Counted from the first letter of the stretch, positions 55,441 through 63,998 are shown. The stretch is 64,000 nucleotides of DNA from Polaribacter dokdonensis (GCF_024362345.1 NZ_CP101505.1:206001-270000); one strand, 5' to 3'. Translations and numbers: made by a program. Notes: generated by a model not told the origin, from the sequence alone.

Positions 55441-55896
55441 CTAGGCAATTACAGTAATAGAAATATTATACATTTCAATAATGTGCCATACTACAAAACT
55501 GATTACACCTAAATAGAAAAGTATTTCTTGAATATATAAATGCTTTTCATACTTCTGATTAATTCTTTCTATATCCTTCATTGTCAATTCTGCTGCATAT
55601 TCTTGATGAGCTTTTGATTTATTGAAGTCATCAACTTTACCATCCAATATATCTAAGTACAGATTATTTCCATAAAGAAGATTTAACCTGCTTTTTACAA
55701 AAGCAAATCCAATATAAACACTAACACTCCATAATAACAATGCGATCCCAAGAGGAATATGCGAATAATCTAATGATTGTCCTGATGTCTGAACAATGGA
55801 AAAGCCAATCGCAGCAACACATAAGGCTATTATGTAATAAACAAACTTTGAAGTTTGTGCACGATGTTCTTTTTTTATCTCTTCTCTATCAGCCAT
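55441..55896 (-). CDS. Cassette 17, second gene: membrane protein
   Basis: 151 residues with three predicted transmembrane helices at about 19-37, 46-66 and 126-146. Between the second and third is a soluble helical loop. No family is recognised. It overlaps the upstream HEPN-like gene by eight bases, so the two proteins are made together. A cytosolic effector with a membrane partner fits an abortive-infection layout, as inference. Confidence 0.62.
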   Translation of the reverse strand: MADREEIKKEHRAQTSKFVYYIIALCVAAIGFSIVQTSGQSLDYSHIPLGIALLLWSVSVYIGFAFVKSRLNLLYGNNLYLDILDGKVDDFNKSKAHQEYAAELTMKDIERINQKYEKHLYIQEILFYLGVISFVVWHIIEMYNISITVIA

Positions 55897-56551
55897 TATT
55901 TTGATTTTTATAGAATTCTCTTTTTGATTTATCTAAATCAATTTCCGTTCTGACTTTCATTAAGTCAGCCATTGTATTAATGAAATACATTAATAGTTTT
56001 AAAAAATTTAGAAACGATTCTATAGCTTTTATGGAATCAGTTTTGTTTAATTTTTTTACAAGCTCATAATATTCTGTAAAATTTTTATCAAAATGCCCCG
56101 CAGTTTTGTTTCTAATAGGTCCAATCTCTGTTTTGTGATTATATTTGGATTTGTATTCTTTTAGAAAGCTATTCAATTTTTTATAATCATCTAGTAAATT
56201 TGGATGATCGTTATCTACAATTTTCTTTATTTCTTTTTGATGAAAATGATATGTATTTATAGTTTCATAAATAGTTAAAAAACCAGATTTTGAATAATAA
56301 ATATCTTCCCATTCAGATTCCGAATTAAATAACCCTTTTAAAGTACAAAGTAAGTCTAAAAATGAAGAAGTTAAAAAACTGAAATACTTAATGTTTATCT
56401 CTGAATATTTAAATATATGTTCAAGTTTTTCAGTCATTTCCAATCGACTCTCGCTTACCTTAAGGAAATTTACAACCTTCATAGATTCTTTTAAATTATC
56501 GTGATGACTATTTATAAGTTCTATATATTCTTTGTTGTCTTCGATTTTCAT
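55889..56551 (-). CDS. Cassette 17, first gene: HEPN-like helical protein
   Basis: 220 residues, almost entirely helical. IRNKTAGHF at about 146-154 contains the R-x5-H spacing (Arg147, His153) that fits the HEPN RNase motif Rx4-6H. Known HEPN toxins act as RNases against tRNA or phage RNA. The match is one motif only and needs structural support. The gene overlaps a membrane protein gene in the same cassette. Confidence 0.5.
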   Translation of the reverse strand: MKIEDNKEYIELINSHHDNLKESMKVVNFLKVSESRLEMTEKLEHIFKYSEINIKYFSFLTSSFLDLLCTLKGLFNSESEWEDIYYSKSGFLTIYETINTYHFHQKEIKKIVDNDHPNLLDDYKKLNSFLKEYKSKYNHKTEIGPIRNKTAGHFDKNFTEYYELVKKLNKTDSIKAIESFLNFLKLLMYFINTMADLMKVRTEIDLDKSKREFYKNQNNG

Positions 56552-56559
56552 ATAATTAT

Positions 56560-56692
56560 TGCCAACGTTGATGTGTATGAAAAGTTGCGGTTTTGTGTGC
56601 GAGGATTTTCCGAAGGAAAATCAAAGTGCATAAAAACGCAACTGCCTTTGGTTAAGTACTAAAATAGCAATTTTTTATACACGGTGTTACCC
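56560..56692 (-). repeat. attC-like site 18
   Basis: 133 bases from TGCCAAC to GTTACCC. The apex stem is GATTTTCC/GGAAAATC around GAA; subclass of sites 10 and 14. Confidence 0.85.
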
Positions 56693-56702
56693 AACGTTTT
56701 TA

Positions 56703-57260
56703 TTAATTTTCAATTTCTTCGTAAATATCATTTATAGATTTGTCATATTTTTCATTTATGTATTTATTCACTAATTTATTATAGCATTCCATTTCTGTTC
56801 TTAAAAGACAGCCCATTGAAAAATATTCAATATCATATTTAGATTTCATAATTTCTCTCATTCCAGAAATAGAGGCTATTCCAAAATGAAAGTATTTCAA
56901 TTCTTCTTTTGTTAAGTCAGCATTAAATCTTTTTTCCATCTTTTCGCAAGTTTCTAATTCGGAATATTCTGAAAGGCGATTTTGGCGTAATATATTTTCA
57001 AAATTTTCGGTCGAAAGATGTATGTTCAGAATTAGAGAAATTCCTAAAGATCCAATTATTATTTTAATTAAAATTTTTCGGTGTTTTGTAATAATAAAAT
57101 ATAGTCCAAAACCTATTAAACCAATTATAAATAGGATTTGAGAAATTTCCAATTCCAATTTAAAATCATACCAATACCACATTTCAATAGAATTAAAAAT
57201 TATTAGAATAGTTCCAATAATTCCTAATGTTAAAAGTAAATATTTCGTTTTTGAGTTCAT
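56703..57260 (-). CDS. Cassette 18: membrane protein
   Basis: 185 residues. Three transmembrane helices lie at about 7-24, 38-58 and 64-82, followed by a soluble helical region with FGIASISGMREIMKSKYDIE and several cysteines. No family is recognised. It is a sole cassette gene; its start is 12 bases from the next attC core. Confidence 0.58.
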   Translation of the reverse strand: MNSKTKYLLLTLGIIGTILIIFNSIEMWYWYDFKLELEISQILFIIGLIGFGLYFIITKHRKILIKIIIGSLGISLILNIHLSTENFENILRQNRLSEYSELETCEKMEKRFNADLTKEELKYFHFGIASISGMREIMKSKYDIEYFSMGCLLRTEMECYNKLVNKYINEKYDKSINDIYEEIEN

Positions 57261-57271
57261 TCGCTAATGTT

Positions 57272-57403
57272 GGGTAACGTGTTTGTATAAGATTAGTTGC
57301 GTGGTTTGAGCACCTAATTTAGCAAATAAAAACCGAATAGAAAATCCGCGAGGATTTTCGTAAGTAGGCTAGAACTAGCAATAAATTATATACGGTGTTG
57401 CTA
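57272..57403 (-). repeat. attC-like site 19
   Basis: 132 bases from GGGTAAC to GTTGCTA. The apex stem GAAAATCC/GGATTTTC is around GCGA, and the interior is almost identical to site 7. Confidence 0.88.
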
Positions 57404-57412
57404 CACGTTTTT

Positions 57413-58201
57413 TTATTCCCAAAATTCATATTTGAAATATCTTGGTACATATCCACGAACGCTTTTTAAAAGTCCGTTTTCGTAATATTTATAATTCAGT
57501 TCATATTCATTAGTTCGGTCATTCATAAATACGGATTTAATATCTGATTTTATAAGTTGACCTTTTTCGTTAAAACTGTTCTTAATGGTTTTATTATCCT
57601 CAAATCTTTGTAAATCGGTTTGGTCAGAATATGCCAAAGTATTTGTTATTCCGTTTTCCGTCGTTTTTACTTTTTTTAGTTTAGATTTTAAATAATAACC
57701 GAAAAATCTACTAACATAAAAGTCTTTTTCATATTCTTTTGTCTTTTCGTAAACCAGTATTGAATCCTTTTTCTGCGTTGTGGTTGATTTAAATGGTTCG
57801 TAATAGTAATTCGTTTCATAAACAAAACTGCCTAAATTTTTTCTTGATGAAATCAGTTTATTATTTGTTCCATATTTAAATGTTGTTGAATCTTTCCCTA
57901 TTGAATCTATTATTTTAATTAATCGATTTTGAGAGTCGTATTCATAACGATTTATTTTGTCAGTTAATTTGTGTTTTCGGCTTTTACGATTATAAGACGC
58001 ACTAAATTCAGTCGAGCGTATCCTTTTTCCATTTCGGTCAAATTCTACAATTTCGGATATGTCTTTAGGTGAATTTAAATAGACAAATATTTTCTTTACT
58101 TGTCGGTTTACGTAAATACTATCAGGTTGCCATCTATTTTCAATTTGTCCAAAACTCCAAAATGGAATAGAAATAAATATTATAAAAAATAGTTTGTTCA
58201 T
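57413..58201 (-). CDS. Cassette 19: secreted YD-repeat-like protein
   Basis: 262 residues from ATG 58201, with a signal peptide ending IPFWSFGQ. Repeats of the YD type are present: RYEYDSQNRLIKIID, FKYGTNNKLISSRKN and YKYYENGLLKSVRGY. These occur in RHS-like surface proteins but are short here, without a toxin tip. A surface role is likely; the function is unknown. It is a sole cassette gene. Confidence 0.68.
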   Translation of the reverse strand: MNKLFFIIFISIPFWSFGQIENRWQPDSIYVNRQVKKIFVYLNSPKDISEIVEFDRNGKRIRSTEFSASYNRKSRKHKLTDKINRYEYDSQNRLIKIIDSIGKDSTTFKYGTNNKLISSRKNLGSFVYETNYYYEPFKSTTTQKKDSILVYEKTKEYEKDFYVSRFFGYYLKSKLKKVKTTENGITNTLAYSDQTDLQRFEDNKTIKNSFNEKGQLIKSDIKSVFMNDRTNEYELNYKYYENGLLKSVRGYVPRYFKYEFWE

Positions 58202-58230
58202 TTTATGGAATTCGGTTTTTCTCAAATGTG

Positions 58231-58363
58231 TGGCAACGTTGTTGTATATGATTTGTTGCGTGTTTCAAGCACTAAAGTTAGCAAATAAAACACAGATAGA
58301 AAGTCCGCGAGGACTTTCGTAAGTAGGCAAGAAGCCAGCAATAAATTATATACGGTGTTGTAA
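58231..58363 (-). repeat. attC-like site 20
   Basis: 133 bases from TGGCAAC to GTTGTAA. The apex stem is GAAAGTCC/GGACTTTC around GCGA, a compensated variant shared with site 16. Confidence 0.88.
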
Positions 58364-58370
58364 ACTGGCT

Positions 58371-59357
58371 TTATCCTAAAACCTTAATATTTTCTTCAAA
58401 CCTTTTAATCGCTGTTTCTTTGTTTAGATGACTTGGGAAACTATTCAATATTTTTTCATATTTTACTATACCAATGGCTTTTGCTATGTAAGCTTCGTGG
58501 ACAAAATTTAAATAGTAAATTAATTCTCCTAAACTCGAATGAAAACTTTTAAAATCGATGTCAGCATTAATAAAACTTTCAATATCTCTATAATTTGCTT
58601 TAATTCTCAACCTATAAAGTAGATTGAAAATTGAAGTTATTGGGATTGTTTTGTAAATAATATCCCAATGATTCTTACTAAATGATTTTCTAAATTCCCC
58701 TTTTCCATTTCTAAATCTTTTATCGTTTTGTTTTGCTAAACGATTTCGTTTATCTTCTGCGTTTCTTTTTCGTGTAGTTTTTAAAAAAGTAGCTAACTGT
58801 ATTTCCGCGTCTTCTAAACATTCTATTTTTCTTAAAACACTGCTGTCTTTTGGGAATTCCTTAAAAGTCGGCAATCCTTGATATTCAAATTCATTTTTCA
58901 AGCCTGATGAATAAAAAGAAATTGCAGATGGATAATGATTGTCTTTTATTGAATTTCCAAAAAGTTTAATTGATTTTTCGTGCTGTTCGTTTGCTAAACC
59001 TTGTGTTTCGTGGAAAGCTGTCATAGATAGATAAACCGAATAATATGCTTGAGGAAAGTTCCAATGAAGAGAGAATTTATAGTATTCATCATTATCAATT
59101 TTTTCCCCAATTCGATAAGCGTATTCTGTACTCCAAGAATTCCAAAGTAGTTTTCTAACTTCGTCTATATTAAAACTACTATTCTTAATTTTTATGTCAT
59201 TATAATATGGAATCTTTTTTAATTCAAATTTCTCACTATTACAATTAAGACAATAAATTATAGAAAAGAAATGATTAAAAAAGACTTTTGATGGAATTGA
59301 TTTTGCTTGTTCAGCTCGTGTTTTCAAAAACATTTCCATAATTCCTGTTAATGCCAT
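58371..59357 (-). CDS. Cassette 20: helical protein of unknown function
   Basis: 328 residues, mostly helical. YCLNCNSEKF near residue 35 is a possible half zinc site. The stretch PQAYYSVYLSMTAFHETQG resembles the core helix of HEPN-like or AbiV-like proteins, but no Rx4-6H pair is clear. No signal peptide is present. The context of defence-type cassettes makes this a candidate worth testing, not a call. It is a sole cassette gene. Confidence 0.5.
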   Translation of the reverse strand: MALTGIMEMFLKTRAEQAKSIPSKVFFNHFFSIIYCLNCNSEKFELKKIPYYNDIKIKNSSFNIDEVRKLLWNSWSTEYAYRIGEKIDNDEYYKFSLHWNFPQAYYSVYLSMTAFHETQGLANEQHEKSIKLFGNSIKDNHYPSAISFYSSGLKNEFEYQGLPTFKEFPKDSSVLRKIECLEDAEIQLATFLKTTRKRNAEDKRNRLAKQNDKRFRNGKGEFRKSFSKNHWDIIYKTIPITSIFNLLYRLRIKANYRDIESFINADIDFKSFHSSLGELIYYLNFVHEAYIAKAIGIVKYEKILNSFPSHLNKETAIKRFEENIKVLG

Positions 59358-59375
59358 AAGTTTATTTTAGCTTGT

Positions 59376-59508
59376 TTACAACGTGTTTGTACAAGGTTAG
59401 TTGCGTGGTTTAGCTATAAATTTACTAAATAATTACTGACAAAGAAAATCTGCAAGGATTTTCGTAAGTAAGCAAAAAGCAAGCAATTAATTTTGTACGG
59501 TGTTGGCT
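59376..59508 (-). repeat. attC-like site 21
   Basis: 133 bases from TTACAAC to GTTGGCT. The apex stem is GAAAATCT/GGATTTTC around GCAA, with one wobble pair. Its last base lies inside the stop codon of the next gene. Confidence 0.87.
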
Positions 59509-60169
59509 ACAGTTTTTTCTCCATTGATTTATAAAATTCATTTATTTCCAATGTATATTCATCTAATAATGATTTCTCTCTTTCAAATAAATCAGTTAAT
59601 TTATATAAAGGGTCTTTGAGTTTACATAAATAAAAAGTTTCCATTTTTTTAAAAAACAATTCTTTCATTTCAGAATTCAATGGTGATATATGAATTCGTT
59701 TTTTTATTAATTCAAAAGACCTAATTACTAAAATTATACTGTCAGCTATATAATATTGACTGAATTTCTTATTTCCTGAATAAAATTTGAAAACTGAATT
59801 ACAATAATCTATTAGAGCTTCGTGTCCAAATTTTCGAATTCTCTCACCTTTATTTGTTGAGTATAAGTATATCTGATTATATTCATTATCAAGTTGATTG
59901 AAAAGCATAAAAATTATATCACTTTCATTTTTTATTTTTTGGTCATTAAAACTATCTATTTGTCTGTTCAGTGTTAAATACAAAAAAATTACACTTATAA
60001 TTCCTAAGAGAGGGGAAGTAATTCCTCCAATAGTGTCTCCTATACTTGAAGTATTTGTTAAGTCAAATACTTTCCAAATATTAGGTAGTGTCAGAATGTA
60101 GATCAATAGCAAAGAAATTATTATTAATCCAATAGTCAAAATGATTGTTTTAAATATTATTTTTTTCAT
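59507..60169 (-). CDS. Cassette 21, second gene: two-helix membrane protein resembling abortive-infection proteins
   Basis: 220 residues. Two N-terminal transmembrane helices (about 5-27 and 48-66) flank the loop SIGDTIGGITSPLLGIISVI, a pattern I recall from a family named putative phage abortive infection protein. A cytosolic helical region with LFNQLDNEYNQIYL follows. The assignment rests on that loop and topology. It is five bases downstream of the zinc-ribbon gene. Confidence 0.55.
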   Translation of the reverse strand: MKKIIFKTIILTIGLIIISLLLIYILTLPNIWKVFDLTNTSSIGDTIGGITSPLLGIISVIFLYLTLNRQIDSFNDQKIKNESDIIFMLFNQLDNEYNQIYLYSTNKGERIRKFGHEALIDYCNSVFKFYSGNKKFSQYYIADSIILVIRSFELIKKRIHISPLNSEMKELFFKKMETFYLCKLKDPLYKLTDLFEREKSLLDEYTLEINEFYKSMEKKL

Positions 60170-60174
60170 TCAAT

Positions 60175-60606
60175 TTATTTTCCAATTATATTTTTCCAAA
60201 TTTCTTTCATTATTCTTTTCGGAAAAGAAACTGGTTTTTCCTCATTTGGGTCTTCTAACCAAAAGTCACAAACGTCACAAACAACCTCATTTTTGTAAGT
60301 TGCTTTTCCACCAATTCCATCTGCAATTGCTATTTCATCTGCAAGTCCAATTCCACCATCTGTGTTTGTCCATTCCACTTTATTTTTCCGAATTTTGTCA
60401 GAGTAACAGCGTGGACATTTTTTCAGATTATCTTCAAGTTTTGATTCAGGATTTTCAGCAATTAATCTTTCAATTTTAGATTCATTCAAATTTCTTTCAA
60501 CTAAATATTCCTTAATTTTTGATTGAGTTACTTTCATATATGTTGACAATTTGAATTTTGCAAAAAAGGCTAATTCATAATCATCTAATTCATTTATTTT
60601 GCTCAT
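60175..60606 (-). CDS. Cassette 21, first gene: zinc-ribbon-like protein
   Basis: 143 residues. Two CxxC pairs (KCPRCYSD near 82 and VVCDVCDFW near 120) suggest a single zinc ribbon with a long insert. The N-terminal half is helical (ELAFFAKFKLSTYMK). No family is recognised. It is directly followed by the membrane protein gene, and the two form the cassette operon. Confidence 0.6.
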   Translation of the reverse strand: MSKINELDDYELAFFAKFKLSTYMKVTQSKIKEYLVERNLNESKIERLIAENPESKLEDNLKKCPRCYSDKIRKNKVEWTNTDGGIGLADEIAIADGIGGKATYKNEVVCDVCDFWLEDPNEEKPVSFPKRIMKEIWKNIIGK

Positions 60607-60620
60607 TTCTTGTTAATTGT

Positions 60621-60754
60621 AGCCAACGGTTTTGTGTAAGGATAGTTGCGTGTGCAAGCAACCAACTTACTAAAAATGGAACGAACCAGAGGAAAATCCG
60701 TAGGATTTTCCGAGTAGGCAAGAACCAAGCAATTATTTTTACACGGTGTTGGCA
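60621..60754 (-). repeat. attC-like site 22
   Basis: 134 bases from AGCCAAC to GTTGGCA. The apex stem is GAAAATCC/GGATTTTC around GTA. Common class. Confidence 0.87.
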
Positions 60755-60758
60755 ATAG

Positions 60759-61265
60759 TTATTTTTTATTCCGTTTGTTCAATCTTTTCAATCGGTTTAT
60801 TTCCGATTTCTTTGTTCGGTTCAGATTTTTAGTCCGAGTGCAAAGGTCAGTCGAAAAATACGGTTCAACTTTATTATTCTCTTCGAAAGTGTTTACTTGT
60901 AAATCCGTTTCGTATGAGTAAATCAAATGTTCCGAGTTCAGGTCAAAATAATTTCCACAATCCGCTCCTCCACCAGAAGTTACAATAGTTATGAAATCCG
61001 ATTTTTCTTTTCCTTTAATCAGTTCCGTAACTTTAAAAACAAACTCAATTCTATTAATTTCTCGAATGTAATATTTTCCTTTTTCAGTTGAGCTTGGGAT
61101 TGAGTCATACACCTTTCCTTCGTTAATTTCCACAACTTTTCCAGTAAAAATCAAGTCCGAATGTTCAAATCCATATTTAACGCTTGATTTTTCACAAGAA
61201 CAAGAATAAACCTTGTTTGCTGAAAAAATCAGAATAAACATTGTTATGATTATCGGGTTCTTCAT
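60759..61265 (-). CDS. Cassette 22: secreted TIMP/NTR-like protein
   Basis: 168 residues from ATG 61265; a TTG at 61277 is inside the attC core. The signal peptide is followed by CSCEKSSVKYGFEHSDLIFT, then FVFKVTELIKGKEK, a pattern seen in bacterial TIMP-like or NTR-fold secreted proteins. Cysteines are paired across the mature part, as expected for disulphides. It is probably periplasmic or secreted. A sole cassette gene. Confidence 0.7.
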   Translation of the reverse strand: MKNPIIITMFILIFSANKVYSCSCEKSSVKYGFEHSDLIFTGKVVEINEGKVYDSIPSSTEKGKYYIREINRIEFVFKVTELIKGKEKSDFITIVTSGGGADCGNYFDLNSEHLIYSYETDLQVNTFEENNKVEPYFSTDLCTRTKNLNRTKKSEINRLKRLNKRNKK

Positions 61266-61271
61266 AATTAT

Positions 61272-61471
61272 TGCCAACGTTTTTGTATAAGATTAGTGTG
61301 GGAGGTAGACAAACTTTATTTTGTCAGCCGAGCCACTAAGCTTATACTTATTTTGTGTTTTTTTCTTTGTCGACCTAAAAATAGATAAATAAGTTTAAGC
61401 GGACTTTATAAATAAACCAAAACTTTGGACTAAACCATAAAAACCCACATTAATTTTATACGGTGTTACAT
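61272..61471 (-). repeat. attC-like site 23 (long class)
   Basis: 200 bases from TGCCAAC to GTTACAT. The arms TATAAGATTAGTGTGGG and CCCACATTAATTTTATAC pair well. The interior resembles site 24, including the shared stretch AAATAAGTTTAAGCGGAC. Confidence 0.85.
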
Positions 61472-62230
61472 GCTGTTTGATTTGCCATCAAAACTTCTGA
61501 AATCTAAAGGGAATGGATAATATGTCGGATATTTGTTTAATATTATTGGAGCATGTTTTAAAGACTTATATTTATTATAAAATTTAAAACCTGTTATATC
61601 AGTCACTTTATCCAGTGGTTTGTCATTATCTATGCTTAATACAAATCCGAACGGTGGAAAAGTAAAATCGCATATTGCTCCATAAAGATTAGTGAAGAAA
61701 ATTGTACCTTTTTTAACCTGACCCTCATTATTTAGATACATATAAATTTTATACCTATCACTTAATTTTTCCAATTCGGGGTCTTTTACAAAGTCAATCA
61801 ATTCAGGATACTGATCAGTAAATACACTTTGATTATTACAAATAAATATTGCTATTATTTGTTTTAAAAATTTTAAATGATTTATATCAGATATATCGAA
61901 TTGATAAGCTTTTGCATTTTTATCCTCATGGGTAATGATACTCATACAAATATTTGCAAATTTCTTGTATTCTCTTACGTATTTTGATCCGAGGAAACTA
62001 TTGCAATCAAAGCATAAGCAGTAATCTCCTATTCCACCTTGTTCAACTTTGGTTTTTATCTTCTCCTCTTTACTCAAATACTTTTCTACTTTTGTATAAT
62101 ATTCAGTCGAATCAACTATTTGGTATCTACTTTTGTTAAAGGCTGACCTTGGAGGAATATGCTCAAAATTTAATTCTTTTTCTTCTTTGCAAATTCTACA
62201 AATTCCAATCTTAGTTTTTTTGTTTTTCAT
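61466..62230 (-). CDS. Cassette 23: HNH-like zinc-binding protein
   Basis: 254 residues from ATG 62230; an upstream extension lies inside the attC-like site. The N-terminus has CRICKEEKELNFEHIPPRSA followed by a CLCFDCNSFLGSKYVREY motif. Paired CxxC and a central histidine-proline motif resemble HNH endonucleases of the zinc-finger type. The C-terminal half is of unknown fold. A nuclease function is possible. Confidence 0.6.
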   Translation of the reverse strand: MKNKKTKIGICRICKEEKELNFEHIPPRSAFNKSRYQIVDSTEYYTKVEKYLSKEEKIKTKVEQGGIGDYCLCFDCNSFLGSKYVREYKKFANICMSIITHEDKNAKAYQFDISDINHLKFLKQIIAIFICNNQSVFTDQYPELIDFVKDPELEKLSDRYKIYMYLNNEGQVKKGTIFFTNLYGAICDFTFPPFGFVLSIDNDKPLDKVTDITGFKFYNKYKSLKHAPIILNKYPTYYPFPLDFRSFDGKSNSM

Positions 62231-62247
62231 TTTTTTTGGAAAATTGC

Positions 62248-62443
62248 ATGTAACGGTTTGGCTAAGCTTAGTGTGGGATTTGATACTCACAAATTATCGA
62301 AGACATCACTTAGCTTAGACTTATTTTATAGTTTTTTCTTTATTGACTTAAAATTAATCAAATAAGTTTAAGCGGACAAAATAAAAAAGCCAAAAACTTC
62401 GAGAAAGGAATAAAACCCACATTAAGTTTAGCCGTTGTTGTAG
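62248..62443 (-). repeat. attC-like site 24 (long class)
   Basis: 196 bases from ATGTAAC to GTTGTAG. The outer arms GGCTAAGCTTAGTGTGGG and CCCACATTAAGTTTAGCC are complementary, with base changes on both sides relative to site 23. Confidence 0.85.
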
Positions 62444-63472
62444 CTAGTTTTTTTTATATTTACCTTCAATTCGACAAAAGGCACCTAACTGCCATTTTTC
62501 ATATGAATCATTTGATGAAATCTGAATAGTTTCATTGTTTTTAATAATTTTTAAATGATGCTTTGATTCAAATATTTCTCCTTTGTCAGAGTATACAAAA
62601 CCTTCATAAAAATTTTCTTTAGATTTTGATAATATTCCTTCATAATTAGGCATAGCACATTTTTCATTGGAAATCATTAAGTCAATTTTTATACTCTCAT
62701 TATCAATGTTAACTATTTCTAAATGATTCGTATGGTTGTAGTAATTTTCAATTTTTGTTGATGGTTCAAAATTCAAATATTCTCTAATGTCATTATATTT
62801 ATATTTTAAGTCAATAGCTGGAGTCATATTCTTAATAGCATTTGGAAGAGAACAAGTTTCAATGAATTCTATGTGATTTTCATTTAAAGAAAAATCTCCT
62901 AATTCTTCATCATTCTTACATTTATTCAAGTATTCATATACCCAATCATATTCATTTTTGTCAATATCTTTTTGTTTAAAAAGTTCTTTAAGTTGTTTTA
63001 TTTCATTTTCAAATTGTTCATTTTTCTTATTAAGAATTTGTTGCTTAAAGTTATTCAACTTTAAAAGCGAATCAATTTTAATAGGTTTTCCAGTTTTTGT
63101 ATTGTAATTGAAATAGGATTTCCAATAAGTACAATATGCAGCGCATCCTTCAGTTTCAATATTAAATGATATTATATTATTTCTATTGTAAGTTATGTTA
63201 AAATTTATATAACCTATTTGGTCACCAATCCATTGTTTTAAAGTTTTATTTATAGATGAATTAGGAGCTTCATTATAAGTATATTTATTTTTTAAATCGA
63301 AATTTATTAAAGAATCGATTTTCTTATTTCCTGTTTTGAATATTGGGTATATTAATTTGTCTAATGGTGAAGTATTTTGCTCACTTTTATAAAGATGTAA
63401 AGTGTCTATTTTGACTGTTTGAGAAAATGAATTCAAAGAAATTATTAATATAAAGTATAATAGTTTTTTCAT
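62444..63472 (-). CDS. Cassette 24: secreted protein resembling DUF3298/RsiV
   Basis: 342 residues with a signal peptide ending ISLNSFSQ. The N-terminal half has ISFNIETEGCAAYCTYWKSY and FNYNTKTGKPIKIDSLL, a pattern found in the DUF3298/RsiV-like fold. The remainder is charged and lacks known motifs. A periplasmic role is likely. It is the sole gene of the last complete cassette in the window. Confidence 0.6.
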   Translation of the reverse strand: MKKLLYFILIISLNSFSQTVKIDTLHLYKSEQNTSPLDKLIYPIFKTGNKKIDSLINFDLKNKYTYNEAPNSSINKTLKQWIGDQIGYINFNITYNRNNIISFNIETEGCAAYCTYWKSYFNYNTKTGKPIKIDSLLKLNNFKQQILNKKNEQFENEIKQLKELFKQKDIDKNEYDWVYEYLNKCKNDEELGDFSLNENHIEFIETCSLPNAIKNMTPAIDLKYKYNDIREYLNFEPSTKIENYYNHTNHLEIVNIDNESIKIDLMISNEKCAMPNYEGILSKSKENFYEGFVYSDKGEIFESKHHLKIIKNNETIQISSNDSYEKWQLGAFCRIEGKYKKN

Positions 63473-63485
63473 TTTTCGTAATTAG

Positions 63486-63619
63486 CTACAACGTGTTTGT
63501 ACAAGGTTAGTTGCGTGGTTTAAGCAATAAATTTACTAAATAATTACTGACAAAGAAAATCCGCGAGGATTTTCGTAAGTAAGCAAAAAGCAAGCAATTA
63601 ATTTTGTACGGTGTTGGGC
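63486..63619 (-). repeat. attC-like site 25
   Basis: 134 bases from CTACAAC to GTTGGGC, with a classic right core. The apex stem is GAAAATCC/GGATTTTC around GCGA. The interior is nearly identical to site 21. Confidence 0.88.
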
Positions 63620-63623
63620 ACAG

Positions 63624-63998
63624 TTATTTATATTCAATTTTCCTAGTTTTAATATATTCTAGTTTTCCATTTTCAAAAGACTCTCTTTTAATCCAATTTT
63701 TGAATTTGTCAAATTCATATTTATATTCTGTTTTTGAAATTAGCGAATCTTTATCGTTAAATTCCTTTACTGCTTTTAAGATTCCACATTCATATTCATA
63801 TTTAGAATTTATATTTCTTTCGGGTTTTATTAAATCAGATAATCTAGATTCAGTTATTAATTCCTTTTTGTCATATTTACTAATTTCAATTGTATTCGAA
63901 ATTGTATCATTGGATTCAATATCTATATATTGGTTTAGTAATGAAGTTTGTTTTAGGGTCTTGTCAGAATTATATTCATATTTTCCAATTTGTTTCAT
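63624..63998 (-). CDS. Cassette 25 (partial): YD-repeat-like protein
   Basis: The frame is open to the window edge, so at least 124 residues are visible; the methionine at 63998 is probably internal. The sequence has repeats of the YD/RHS-like type (GKYEYNSDKTLKQTSLL, KYEYECGILKAVKEF, YKYEFDKFKNWIKRES). The stop lies four bases from the attC core. It resembles the cassette 19 product in style but not in detail. The promoter and start lie outside the window. Confidence 0.6.
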   Translation of the reverse strand: MKQIGKYEYNSDKTLKQTSLLNQYIDIESNDTISNTIEISKYDKKELITESRLSDLIKPERNINSKYEYECGILKAVKEFNDKDSLISKTEYKYEFDKFKNWIKRESFENGKLEYIKTRKIEYK

